Source: Periconia sp. R9002 (taxonomy: Eukaryota; Ascomycota; Dothideomycetes; Pleosporales; Periconiaceae). Taken from it: a DNA stretch of 64,000 nt. Below, piece after piece: positions 47,301-57,989 of this stretch. The stretch is taken from NCBI GenBank assembly GCA_023627715.1, contig JAMAHW010000074.1:153687-217686 (forward strand), read 5' to 3'. Positions within the stretch are counted from its first letter, which is position 1. Every line of letters starts with the position of its first letter. The notes beneath the pieces are model-generated. The model worked only from the letters and a program-made list of their open reading frames with translations. It was not told where the DNA came from and did not search any database. The position numbers and the translations under genes are program-made.

Positions 47301-47687
47301 GACATACCCTTTCCATTTTGTGTTAGACGCTACCTTGTCACTCGTTCACCCCACTGTGCGGCGCCCCTTGCCCCTCATCTCCGCCTCAACTTGGTCGGTT
47401 TTGTTTGTTTATCGATATCGTCGCAGCCGGAATCGTAAGCATCAACTTTGCTCACTTGGACGTGGATTGCCCCTCTTGTATCAATCCCCTCACTCGCCCT
47501 TCTTGTCATCCACTCGCTCCCTCTTCATAGAACGAGACGACGTTATCCGCTCCGAGCCTGTCCGCCAAACAGCCCATTCGCCCGTTCGGGGGGATAAAGC
47601 GTCAGAGCATCGAGCTTGCACTTGAGCGGCCTGCTATCTCGGTTCGCCTCTAGATCCTGCCATATCCACACCACCAGGGAACCCACC
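44382..47687. other. Gene-poor spacer, 3.3 kb
   Basis: No supported gene. Several frames of 60-150 codons occur (45413-45853 minus, ending in a hydrophobic VAWGIVILVMGWAIA; 46432-46758 plus) but none shows a known domain or a plausible splice partner. Composition at 45-47 kb is not AT-rich. The last 450 nt are pyrimidine-rich and should contain the promoter of the retropepsin-like gene. Confidence 0.45.
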
Positions 47688-48760
47688 ATGAGTTCCACTC
47701 TCGAACCGCACCGTATACCTCTTATTGAGGGCACCGAGACGTTGTCACACAGAAATGATGTAGGGGAGAGACCGCCATCCGATGTTGTGCAGCGCGCAGG
47801 CATGACCGTCCCGATTCCACCCCGCCCACCACGTTTCGAAGCCCTAGACGGCCACAACGGTGCTCCCATCAAGACTGATGGCCAACACGTATCGCAAATA
47901 GTGAGCTCAAGAGGAGTGTGGCAGTTGTGGCAGTGGTGCAGGGATCTCCTTTGCTTCGGCACTATGCGCAAGCATGCCGAGCCCACGCCTCCAATTCCCC
48001 CCGGAGTAAACCACGAGAACCCGTACGTGATAACGGCTGTGATGGATGATACACAAGGGCATAGAAATCTCATCACCATCCTTCTCGACACTGGATCCGC
48101 GGACAGTCTGCTAAGTTCCGATACCGTACGTCTCCTTCCCCCAGAGCTCTTCTCACCCGCCGAGGAGATCTTTGCGCAAACGATCTTGCAACAACCCGTA
48201 CGCTCTCGTGGAAGTATAAAAGTTCGGTGGCACGGATTGGACAAACGCTTCCGGGACAGATTTGAAGAGACAGAGTTTCGCGTCCTGGATTGCAAGATCG
48301 CATTTAATGCAATCCTTGGATATAAGGAAATTATCCGACTAGGGATAGACATGAACCGACCAAGACTTGATTCTATCGCCCCATTCTTCAGAAGCAAGGC
48401 CCCTACAGTCGATGGTAAGAGCCAAGTGTTCATATCGTATTGTGCCTAACGCTGACCTAGGCCAGAGCAAACTGCGAGGAGGGAGGAACAAAAAGCTGCC
48501 CTAGACCGACAGGCTGAATGTGATCAGCAAAGCAGAGACCATGAGCGCAGGGTATGCCTTTCCATACCTTTTTAATTGCTATCCGGACGACTGACTTAGT
48601 GTAGCAACGACGCCACGAATATGCCTACACCGAAGCCACTAAACTTGCAAATGTATACCGACAACAAGTTGCTAGTACAGATGCGCAGTACAATACCATT
48701 TGGCGTGAATACTACAAAGCATATGAGAGAAAATTTGACGAGCTATATCCGCGACGATAA
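47688..48760 (+). CDS. Stand-alone retropepsin-like aspartic protease domain protein, three exons
   Basis: Model: join(47688..48414,48466..48551,48605..48760), 322 residues. The ATG at 47688 gives MSSTLEPHRIPL. The intron at 48415-48465 (donor GTAAGA) joins RSKAPTVD to EQTARREEQKAA. The intron at 48552-48604 (donor GTATGC) joins DHERR to QRRHEYAYTEA. Residues 1-110 are Pro-rich and disordered. The retropepsin-like core begins YVITAVMDD with the active-site triad LLDTGSADSLL (134-137). It ends with FNAILGYKEIIRLGI, equivalent to the hydrophobic-hydrophobic-Gly motif of these proteases. A charged helical tail rich in Arg, Gln and Tyr follows. No reverse transcriptase, integrase or gag sequence flanks it. 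It could be a domesticated element-derived domain; this is inference. Function unknown. Confidence 0.75.
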
Positions 48761-49452
48761 GCTTGCTTCCTTACTGGAAGCCCTTTTAACTCCAGTGCAA
48801 CATGCTCGGAGATAGTGGTACATGGTCAGGATTTGACCAAGTCCATCTTCACCAATGGCATACCACCACCAACGGTTCCAGTTTTTGTACACGGGCTTGC
48901 GGCCTTCGGATCAGGTTTGCATGTACATTAACGTTATTTTAGCCATGGGGTGTTTTCAACGCCAAGGTGACAGAAGGTCCTTGAGGGGGAGGATTTCGCT
49001 ATTACCCACGGCATAGCCTGCCTCGATCAGCATTGCTTTATCGTCATTTTGTTTCTCTCCTTTTTTCTTGATCTTTTTTTTTTTTTACCATGCTTTCCCT
49101 CCTATACATCGCTGAGGCGGTTTTAGCTTTTCTTTCTTTCCTATTTCTATTAATAGGATACCGGAGCATTCTTCTTTGTATATATTACACGGCTTTATGG
49201 TGGGATGGTTATTTCGATGCACGGCTGGCGTTTGTTCTTTGAGGTCTCCTTTGTTGGCTAGGGAAAAAGTAAAGTTTAATGTTAGATTTACGGGAAGTTC
49301 GGATAGAACTGGCATGAGACAGGGAATCAGATTTCACGCTTACGAAGAAATCATGTCATCTGCTTAGCACGTCTGTGCAATCTCACATGTAATACTGGCG
49401 TAATCATATGCCAGGGCTTCAGGGGGAGAGTAATTATTGGCTAAGAATAGAG

Positions 49453-49496
<44 letters not shown>

Positions 49497-49613
49497 TGGA
49501 TGTTGCTGTTTATTTAATAAAGCGGGTAATTTTGGTTTGANNNNNNNNNNACAATTTTATTACGTGCTTAATAATTTGCCCGGGGTTCTGGGGGATTTTA
49601 ATTTTTTGATAAA

Positions 49614-49659
<46 letters not shown>

Positions 49660-50124
49660 CACATGCGAGTAGCAGCTTAATGAATTACAGCGCTGAATTT
49701 GCTGTGACGGTGAGACACGTCTTGGCGAGTCAAGATTGGCATGAGGATGAGCGCAGGTAATTGATTTTCACGGCACGCTCCACAACGATAAACTGTTGGC
49801 TTCAACTTTTATTGTGTTTGATTTTTCTGCAGTTCACAGAGAAAGAATTGTCAAAATAGCTCACACTTACAAAAAGTACCACACTCGACCTACCATCCAG
49901 TACTTCGAGGACTGATTTTCTCGCAAAAAAGTTCTATTGACGCAAGTGAACCACTATGAGAGTGCTTCTGTATACTACTTACTTAATTTTCTACAGTATT
50001 GCTGCTTAAGAATATCTTCGATAAAGATACTGCCCTACAAGAAGCGTTATTACTTACCAAAAAGGGTACCTCTCGCGCTATTTAGTGAGTGTGGCATGTA
50101 TTAGCATCCACATGCGTATCTGCC
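48761..50124. other. Convergent spacer with homopolymers and assembly gap
   Basis: No gene supported. Contains a T run at about 49457-49491, a gap of 10 N at 49541-49550 and a second T run of about 43 nt at about 49617-49659. Translations through these tracts are meaningless. Confidence 0.7.
49541..49550. other. Assembly gap (10 N)
   Basis: Ten undetermined bases between two long poly-T tracts. The true length of missing sequence is unknown, because a run of exactly ten N is a conventional placeholder. Confidence 0.98.
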
Positions 50125-51123
50125 TCAAGCCTTATCCGCACTAACAAATACCACTTGAACCGCAGCGAACCTGGAGTCCATAAGTCAGTATGTGTGTGTG
50201 TGTGTGTATATATATATCAGGCTCTGTGCTCACGTACGCTGCCGTAACCGCAAAGATCTCCGACCGTTTAGCATTGGTCAAACCAATGAGACAGATGGAA
50301 CACAGCACGCTGAAACATGCAATGATCCCCAGTCGAGCCTTCATCGAATGCACTACATACAACACCACGATAGACAACACAGGCACTAGAGACGCCACGA
50401 TACTCGTGATCCAATACGTGATCTTGAATATACTCGTATCCTCGTATCCGATGACGCCATGGATGGGCGATGGCTTCATGAATCTAGCAAGACCGAATTT
50501 AAAAAGAAGGTGAATCGTTTTCTCAGCCGCGAAGTTTGAGAATGGATCTTCCTTGGGCCTGGGACGAAGTGTGATCAGGTCGGGACTGTGGCTGGTTCTT
50601 CGGAGTGCCGACCCCCATATCTTGGCATCAGATCCGCACAGTGCAGGCTTCATGTTCACGAGGAAGTTCTGCACATATTCAAGATCGGTTTGGTTGGGTT
50701 CGGGATACCCCAGAATACAGGCTTGCTGGATGAGTGCTTCATCTGCCTCTCCGTTAAGTGATACATACAGCCTCTGAACCGGTTCTCTTTGCTTTGCAAA
50801 AACGTACTGTACTGCTTCAGAGTCTCTCGAATCTTGTACACCAAGACCAACTGCCTGGTATCCCCATCTTCCTCTGAACTGCTGAGTTGGTACCAGCTGC
50901 GAGCGTACTTGGTTTTGCGACTGTGGCCACTCTCACTGTCCGCTTTTTGCTGTTTTTGAAGAGATTCTTCGAGAAGAGCGAGCTCGGCTTGAAGGTAGAG
51001 CAGATTCAGGGCATTCAACCCCCCGAAGCGTCGGAAAATAGCACATTCCGGTCGTAATTCAATTTGTCTGGCGAAATTTGGGTAGCCATTGACTTTCTCG
51101 GCTAGAGACACACCTGATGTCAT
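50125..51123 (-). CDS. DUF6594 membrane protein, three exons
   Basis: Fungal-specific family of unknown function, seen among accessory genes. Model: complement(join(50125..50170,50238..50742,50808..51123)), 288 residues. The ATG at 51123 gives MTSGVSLAEKVNGYPNF. The intron at 50807-50743 (donor GTACGT, acceptor GGCAG) joins IRETLKQY to NEALIQQACILG. The intron at 50237-50171 (donor GTACGT), which holds a TG/TA microsatellite, joins FAVTA-A to FAAVQVVFVSADKA. The signatures GYPNFA and IFRRFGGLNALNLLYLQAEL lie at residues 12-45. A helical middle follows. The C-terminus has three TM helices (YWITSIVASLVPVLSIVVLY; LGIIACFSVLCSICLIGL; IFAVTAAFAAVQVVFV). An open frame upstream of 51123 is not needed. 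Confidence 0.88.
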
Positions 51124-52287
51124 TGTAACAGCGAAGCTCAAGGCCGAAAAAGCAAAGTAAGCGAAACAACTTCGATCAAGAAAGCTACTACCTACATATA
51201 TTGCTACAGAGAAGGCAACGAAGGACTCGCTGCTTCGAGGTCCTTCCGGTGAACACATATACATTCTGGTGGTGTGCGGCGTATGGTGTATGGTCCTTGA
51301 ATGCAAAAGGCTCAGACAGCAGTTATGCACAATCTTGATATGTCGTGTGCAATTGGACCATTTGTCATAGAGAGGTGCTGACGTTCATCCAGCCTGGTCT
51401 TCAAGGTCAGCCCTAAAGAAGCAGAACGAGCTATGCAATATAATATACTGATGTACAGTGGCTACACTATCAAGTGGCATCCTCGGTTCATTCATCACAG
51501 GAACAGCACCACTCACAGTTTAGTACATGTTTTATATGGTAGTGATCTGCCATAAATTTTGTAGGAGTCGGTACTAATGGACTTCTTTTCCCCCCCTGTC
51601 CACGCAAACCTCATTGGTGTGTGACTTTCCGTGTGCTTATTGAGGAGCCGAAAAAAGGCTGACGAACGGTCCAATCATGCCTTGTCGATCACGAGTGGAA
51701 ATCTTACTGTCAATTTTACGGCAAACCCCCACCTGAAAAACCTCAAATGCGGGTCAAAAACCATGCAAGAATAATTTTAGCAATATGTCAACCCCCCAAT
51801 AAGAAGTTGCCGAGGCTAAGTTGTGTACAAGGGTGCTTCGCCAATGCAGTGATATTTCAGCCTGACGGAAGGAAGGTCGTCCGTTGTTCATGTTGCCTTG
51901 ACAAAGTAAAGACTTAACCATTGCAATCCACTTCAACTTAATTTTTAAAGATTTTTTTTATAAAGGTGTGTGTCATATCATTTTCCCATATACTGAATCT
52001 GTGCAAGATCTCTATCGTAAATGCACGTAACATCGATTGACCCCACATGTGAGCAGCCAACTGCGAAGGGGTTCGTACATTATACGGCTGTCCAGCCCCT
52101 GGAGCTGGCTGATAGTGCTCTCCCCCCTCCCAACTTACTGGGTATAAGAGGACCCCATGGCTACAGCTGCTACGCCTTTCCCCTCACCGGTCACCATTCA
52201 CTTTCACTTCAGCTTTCGCCTGCCTTAATTATCCAGCTCTCACATACATCTGAACAAAATCGTAATGCGCAGTACTGTCTGCGCATA
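51124..52287. other. Divergent spacer, 1.16 kb
   Basis: Promoter space for the DUF6594 gene and the 146-residue protein gene. Frames at 52021-52338 and 51754-51936 lack features. Nothing else is supported. Confidence 0.45.
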
Positions 52288-52779
52288 ATGTGCTCCTGCT
52301 TTGGCTCAGAACAGAAGAGAAAGGTTCAGTGTTTTTAGACATTTATTAGAGTCGAATACGCCGCTAACTCTTAGAATTTTGAAAAGAGCCACCACAATGC
52401 AACGAAGAAATCGCACATCATCGATATTGAAAGCCCAACGGGCCATCCAAGGCCCGCAGTAGTAACACTCGACCCTGAAACCGACGAAAACGTTGTTTCG
52501 CAAGATATCGTAGATATGGTGGGAGCACAAGTCTGTCCAATTCAGACGGAGGATCGACCATTAGACTATCGCACGACAAAGGATGTATACGGCGAAACAT
52601 ACTTGGTATGGAAATTGGATACGCAATCGAAAAAGGACCATAAAAGCAAATTTTACGTTTCTTTGGAGAAGAATCCAAATTATGACGTGGTCTTTGGCAC
52701 AACAAGTGCCCAAGTCTTGAAATCGTCTACAAAGAAAAAACCTTGGTGGTGGGACAGGATAAGGACAGAGGACTGGTGA
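52288..52779 (+). CDS. Small hypothetical protein with Cys-rich N-terminus, two exons
   Basis: Not recognised. Model: join(52288..52323,52375..52779), 146 residues. A 36-nt first exon encodes MCSCFGSEQKRK. A 51-nt intron (donor GTTCAG, branch-like GCTAAC, acceptor CTTAG) leads to NFEKSHHNATKKSHIID in phase 0. The MCSCFG start could be palmitoylated and tether the protein to a membrane. The acidic centre (TLDPETDENVV) is followed by a beta-rich end: DVYGETYLVWKLD, SKFYVSLEK and YDVVFGTTSAQ. The C-terminus is Trp- and Lys-rich (KKKPWWWDRI). The reading frame upstream of the acceptor is closed by a stop, which supports the splice. The donor is non-consensus, so the model is moderate. Confidence 0.6.
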
Positions 52780-52872
52780 TGTTCTACCATATACATGGGG
52801 TGGTTCATCAATCTCACGCAAAGAAATCCGTACAAGCCTGTTAGCAAGCTTCGCAAATCTATTTGAAGTTGC

Positions 52873-53425
52873 TCATCCCCTTAGAATACACCAATACCTA
52901 CAAGCCTTGTTCAGGATCATGAAGCCGTAAAGCCCAATCAGCCAGCCCGAGCATCGATCCGGAAGTCGGGAGGGCGCTCCGGAAATCAGCGTGAAAATTG
53001 AGATGCCTTCGCACTCTCGTACGGCGGACGTGCGCAGGCCGAGGAGGACCGCGTGGCTGATGTCGAACAATTATAGTATCATCCATAAAGCCGAATGTGA
53101 GACCACCAGGGAAAACGAATGTTGCATGTTTCATCCACATTGCTTGGAGATTGACCGCCAACTTTGATCGTTGGATCGGGAGGATCGTATCAAACCCATC
53201 CTCATATTCTCTGACCGATCTCCTGCACTCGGAATGCAGCTCGCGGAATTTTGAAACCTTATCTGGCATGTCTGAGCATCCTTGTTCTATACACGTGTAT
53301 TTTTCATCGTATGTAGAGGGCTTATCTTTGTTTTTGACAATCAGTTGATGGTTTTGTTGAATCATGCACAGCGAGTGACAAAAAGAAAGCCGCACACACC
53401 AAAACTCGATATACCAATTTAGCAA
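52873..53425 (-). pseudogene. Possible decayed gene with one frameshift
   Basis: Two overlapping minus frames seem to be parts of one protein. The upstream frame reads CSDMPDKVSKFRELHSECRR ... AMWMKHATFVFPGG ... FMDDTII to about 53070. The other frame continues FDISHAVLLGLRTSAV ... ISIFTLISGAPSRLPD and stops at 52873. A 1-nt shift near 53068 links them and no GT-AG intron fits. I do not recognise the family. The 5' end is also undefined. This could equally be chance open frames. Confidence 0.3.
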
Positions 53426-54158
53426 CTACAATATGTACTATCTTCTCAAAAATGTAACAAAATGTATCAAAAAGATGATATTTACATAAAGAGTCTTGGT
53501 TAGAGAAAACGTCACGCATAGTTGAAGTTTAAAAGGCTGGAAGGTGCTGAGATTTTAGTCCTAAACAGGCGCCAAATCCTGTCGATTGTGTTTGCAAGGT
53601 ACGCGCAACCTCACATGCACGATCCACTGGTTCGCCTAATCCCCGTGTCCGGCGGGCCCCTTTTCACCTCACCAGTCAAGTACAATGCTCATATAAGCGT
53701 TCACCGACAGCCAGCACTCAACTTCAGATTTGTAAGCGTATAATAATACTATATTTTAGGTATTTTAATAGCTCAACGTATTTTACTATATAATAAGACA
53801 GTTTATATTTTTAATAGGCTTATGCGGTATGTATTATATTAATAATATAAAGGGTAGGAAGGGGGTGGCTAGCTTTTTTTGAACAGGACCGATATAACGT
53901 CGTTATATTTGCCCTACTCAAAGCAGTGTACCACGAAAATGTCAAACAGCTAGAGCGAAGTAATATAAATGTAATAGGCAAGGAGTATTTCACCTTACTG
54001 TATAACCGTGCAGCCTTAGATACCTGGTGAGCGAACATCACTGCTAGATATGACCTCTAAATAGTACTAAAAAGCAGTCAATATTCTATCTAAACATCAA
54101 CTAATCTAGATACATGTAGCCGTCTAAGAGCCGCGAAGCACCGTTCTACTAGCATTGC
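53426..54158. other. Spacer with AT-rich island
   Basis: The part from about 53740 to 53870 is strongly AT-rich, with TATA/TAAT-type runs, unlike its flanks. No gene is supported. It could be a short RIP-mutated repeat remnant; its ends carry no visible inverted repeats. Confidence 0.5.
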
Positions 54159-57100
54159 TCAGTGACTTCCAATGATTGCCCCCTCCCCCAAAGGCAGCTC
54201 AGAGTTGATCAGTGGTACTGAACCACTGCTTGATACATCCAGGAGATAATCAATGTAATCAACACAGCTTCTATGGCCTCTACCCGCCGCATAGTGTCTA
54301 GCTCTTTGAAGTTCTTTCTGGTCGAAAGTTATGGGAAATGCAGCAGTGTATAAGACCCGTAATACATCCAAGCAGCCGTTTTCTGATGCGCCTTCAAATG
54401 CTGTTCGTCCTCCGACTTTGGCGGAAGCCCCGTGGGGATCGGCGCCGTTATCAAGTAGCATGGTAGCGATCTTGATGCTCCCATTGATGGCAGCCAGCTG
54501 TAGAGCAGTATGACCACCTCTTTCGGCCGCCGGATCGTTTACTCTTGCCTTTTTTAGAATCAAGAACTTCGCTATCTTGGAACTGTTAATCTTGCAGGCT
54601 TCTTGTAAAGGCGTGCGCTTGATTCCCCGACGAGCAGGTTTGTTCACGAGAGCGCCCTCATTGACGAGAGTCTTCACCATCTCCTCGTTCCTGGTCTGTA
54701 TGGCCAGAAGAAGTGGTGTTTCCAGAAGTTGGATATCGTTGTACGTCCCAACGTTGGACTTGGCCGCAATGCTGTTTGGGTCACCGCCGGCTTGCAGCAA
54801 TTTGCGCACCAGTGCATGGTTGGTGCCTTTCTCGTAGTTGATAGCGAAGCCGAGGGGACTCAAACTCTTCCCATTTTTTGACCTCGCGCAGACTCTGTTG
54901 ATGTCTACCTCTGTTTTGATGAAGGCATCAACAGCTTTGAGGTCATTTTGAGAGATGAAATATATGAGCAAGTCGCCACCAAAACCTTTGCGTTTCATCG
55001 GAGGGAGCTTTTCAAAAGCCGATAGTAACATTTTGTACGCTGTCAGATCGTTTTTCGCTGCGTACACGAAGGCTTCTGAATCTGTGACAGATGCGCCTTC
55101 AGACATTAGAAAGGCCATCATATCATGGTCGCCATTCTTGACCGCTGCTTCGAGCGGTGATAACCCGAACCCAGACCGTGCATTTGCTGTTGCCCCCAGC
55201 CGAAGAAGATGGCCAACCAAAGGTTTGTTATGATTCATCACCGCTGCCGTCAGCGCTGTCTTTTTCCGCCCAGCATTGACGTCAGCGCCCATGAGAGCGA
55301 GATCCTGAATGATTTCGAGATCCCCCCATTCTCCTGCAGGCTCTAGATAAGGGGCAATGAGGTCGCGGTGTTTTAAGTGCCCATTTGGGTCTAAATCTGA
55401 TTCGAGAATGACGTTAACGACTCGTTTATTTCGGCGCCTTAATGCTTCAAAAAGCGGAGGACCGGGGCCAGGACTTGTGTTCTTGCGATTGACATCAGCT
55501 CCAGCGTCCAGAAGAATCAATGCTGCTTCTGTCTGGTCGTTTCGAATGGCCATATTCAATGCAGGTGTGAGATGCTCGTGGCGATAGGCAGGAACCAGCT
55601 CAAGAACTCTCTGGAGATACGCAACATCCCCAGTTTCGGCTGCAGCGAACACAACAGCCAGAAAATGATCTTTTTGAGTAATGCAAGCTAAAGCGCCTCG
55701 CTGTTCAAACTCTTGTACTAACAAATGATCCTGAGCGCGAATAGCTTCTGCGAGAGGTGTCGTGATTGGCGAAAAGTTAGGGCCGTATTGGGTTGAAACA
55801 AAGCTGTCTAAATAACTGCCCGGGCCGTCCACAGTTGCGCCTTTGTCGAGGAAGAAATTGATCAGCTGCGATTTGCCACTCCTGACAGCGGCTGCCAACG
55901 CGAGTTGTCTCTCCTCGGTGTGTGGTGTGAGCAACTCGACGAGATCAAGATTTCCACACTTTGCCGCCCTTACGAGCATATTTTGGAGCAGCTTGGGGTG
56001 GCTTGATGCACATTTCCCGCAGTTTGTCGATTTGCAGGCTTCAAAGAAGCGTTTGATGATACCTGTTGCAGCTTCGTTTTCAAGGTACTCAATTGTATCC
56101 CCCAGGATGTCCCTGCTATTGAAAATGGCAGAGTGTTGAGAGTCTGAAACCTCATTCATCAACACTTGAAGAAGTTCCATGTCGCCATACCCCCATCGGA
56201 CTACAGCCTCGACAAGGCTTACGCGAACTTCTGCTCTGCAATTCAGTAGCAACTTCACAAGTTTCAAGTCCACTCGCTCAAGCTTGCCCCATTTCCTGAT
56301 AGCGAGTTCAAGGGCACCACGTTCGGCGCTATCATTTTCGGAGTAGGTCTTATTGGGATCCGCCCCAGCCGCCAAAAGCGCTTGAACAATCTCGATATTG
56401 CGAAACTTTGCTGCTAACTCGATTGGAGTGTAATCTCTGCCACCTAACTCGCACGCAATGTTATTTGAGTCGATAGTAATTTCGGAGTTGTTTCTGGTGA
56501 TGCTCATAATCATTGCAACAGCTTGTGGGTCACAGCTCTCAACAGCAGCCCGGAAGAGGTTATCAGCGAGTGCCTTTGCCAAACCGTATGAACTCCTCAT
56601 ATTGAGAAGCTCCATCAGATAGGTCTGGATCTGTTGGTCGTCACGGATCAGTTTTAGGATCGAACTCCGTGGAATATTCCGAAGGCCGGCAAAGCCATTG
56701 GTGATGGAATACAGCAGCGCCTTGAACCCAGGACCGAAGCTAGCGTTTCTTTCAATGATCTGAGAATCTGGTGTGGTAGTTTCTAGGTAAATTCCCTCCG
56801 GAAGAAGAGACTCTAAGTTATCGATAACGTCTTCTACATCTGGCAAATCTGTGCCTCGAAATAGTGTTTCATTATCTGCCAACGTCTGCCTGGCGCGTTG
56901 GAAGAGTGCTTCGGCAAGACCTTTGGGACGTGTTTGAAGCTCTTGGCTTGATGATAGGCTCTCGTGGGCGCTAATGTCCGTTGCTTCAAGGTGTCCTTGC
57001 TCTAGGTTGACATCTTCAAATCCGCTTCCCAGAAACGATATTTCCGGCTGGAGGAGCGAAGCGTTTAGCATGCTGTTAATGGCGGCTTCATTGGAAGGGG

Positions 57101-57989
57101 ATCCTGGGACGAGCTGACCGTCGGTCTCAGTATCGTTGACATTCTGGTATTCCAAAAAGAGAGGGAATTGGTTTTGGGGAATCTGCTGAGAAGGTTGGAA
57201 GTCATCATTATATAAACTGTATCCTCCATAGTCCCGAAACAAGTTGGGAAAGAACGAATTAGATGCTGGCGGTGGAGTAGGTTCCATAGGAACCATAATC
57301 TGTTGCCCTCCAGCCTCATGTGAACTCTGAATAGAAGGAACCTGGACCGGAGCTGATACAATGGCATCCTCATCGCCCTGAGCACCGATGTTCTGGTGGG
57401 CTGGATTTTGAGTGAATTCGGAAGATTCAATGGCAGATTCATTATCCGTATATCTCAACCATGGACCAGTACCATCACGAAACTCGACATGAGCCTGTCT
57501 TTCTGGTGGTATCGTGTAGCCTAAGCACAGAATTAGAGGAACGACTCTCGGTAGCTTGATTTCCGAACACTTACCGATATGCTGCTCTGGCTCAACCCAT
57601 CGTCTTGCTCTCTTTCGGGTGGACTCCCTTACGACTGAACCCGATATCGTAATTCGAGCCTCGCGTCCTTGTTGTTGAAGCTCTTCCTGTTGCCAGAAGA
57701 GCTTTTCCCACTCACGTTTCCCCAAATTCTTGGCCAAACCCCAACGTCGCAACTTGGTCTGATATTGTGCCGGGCTACATAAGAGCTTATCAGCTTCACC
57801 AATATGCATTTGTAGCTGACCAGCTTACCTAGCCAAAAACCCATACTCATTCTCCATAACCTTGATGAGGGTTTGCTTCTCTTCCTTCTTGGACTGTAGT
57901 GGCAAGTTTTTGACAGAGTAGAGATGCTTGATTACGTCTTCATGGGAATCCCATTCCTCCTGGGAGATCTGACGAGTTGATGGTGCCAT
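54159..57989 (-). CDS. Clr5-domain ankyrin-repeat protein, three exons
   Basis: Predicted scaffold or regulator. Clr5 domains are common N-terminal modules in fungal ankyrin, TPR and NLR-type proteins. Model: complement(join(54159..57520,57575..57774,57829..57989)), 1240 residues. The ATG at 57989 gives MAPSTRQISQEEWDSHE; a 10-codon upstream in-frame extension exists. The intron at 57828-57775 (donor GTAAGC) joins EYGFLA-S to PAQYQTKLRRWGLAKN, completing the Clr5 domain (residues 7-70). The intron at 57574-57521 (54 nt, donor GTAAGT) joins EQHI-G to YTIPPERQ. It has no in-frame stop. A disordered region (about 100-320) and a helical linker are followed by many ankyrin repeats (about 445-1195), such as YTPIELAAKFRN, ALLAAGADPN, LSPLEAAVKNGDHDM and HTALQLAAINGSIKI. 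No NACHT/NB-ARC domain is seen. Confidence 0.9.

Noticed and set aside
47543..48433. 296-codon minus-strand frame over the retropepsin gene
   Set aside because: The plus strand carries the DTGS motif and matching splice sites; the minus frame has no family features.
49408..49680. 90-codon frame containing poly-Phe and X residues
   Set aside because: Artefact of poly-T tracts and the N gap.
50656..51330. Longer N-terminus and alternative C-terminus for the DUF6594 gene
   Set aside because: The family begins just before GYPNF, and the unspliced end (..FRGCMYHLT) leaves the family frame that splicing at 50807-50743 restores.
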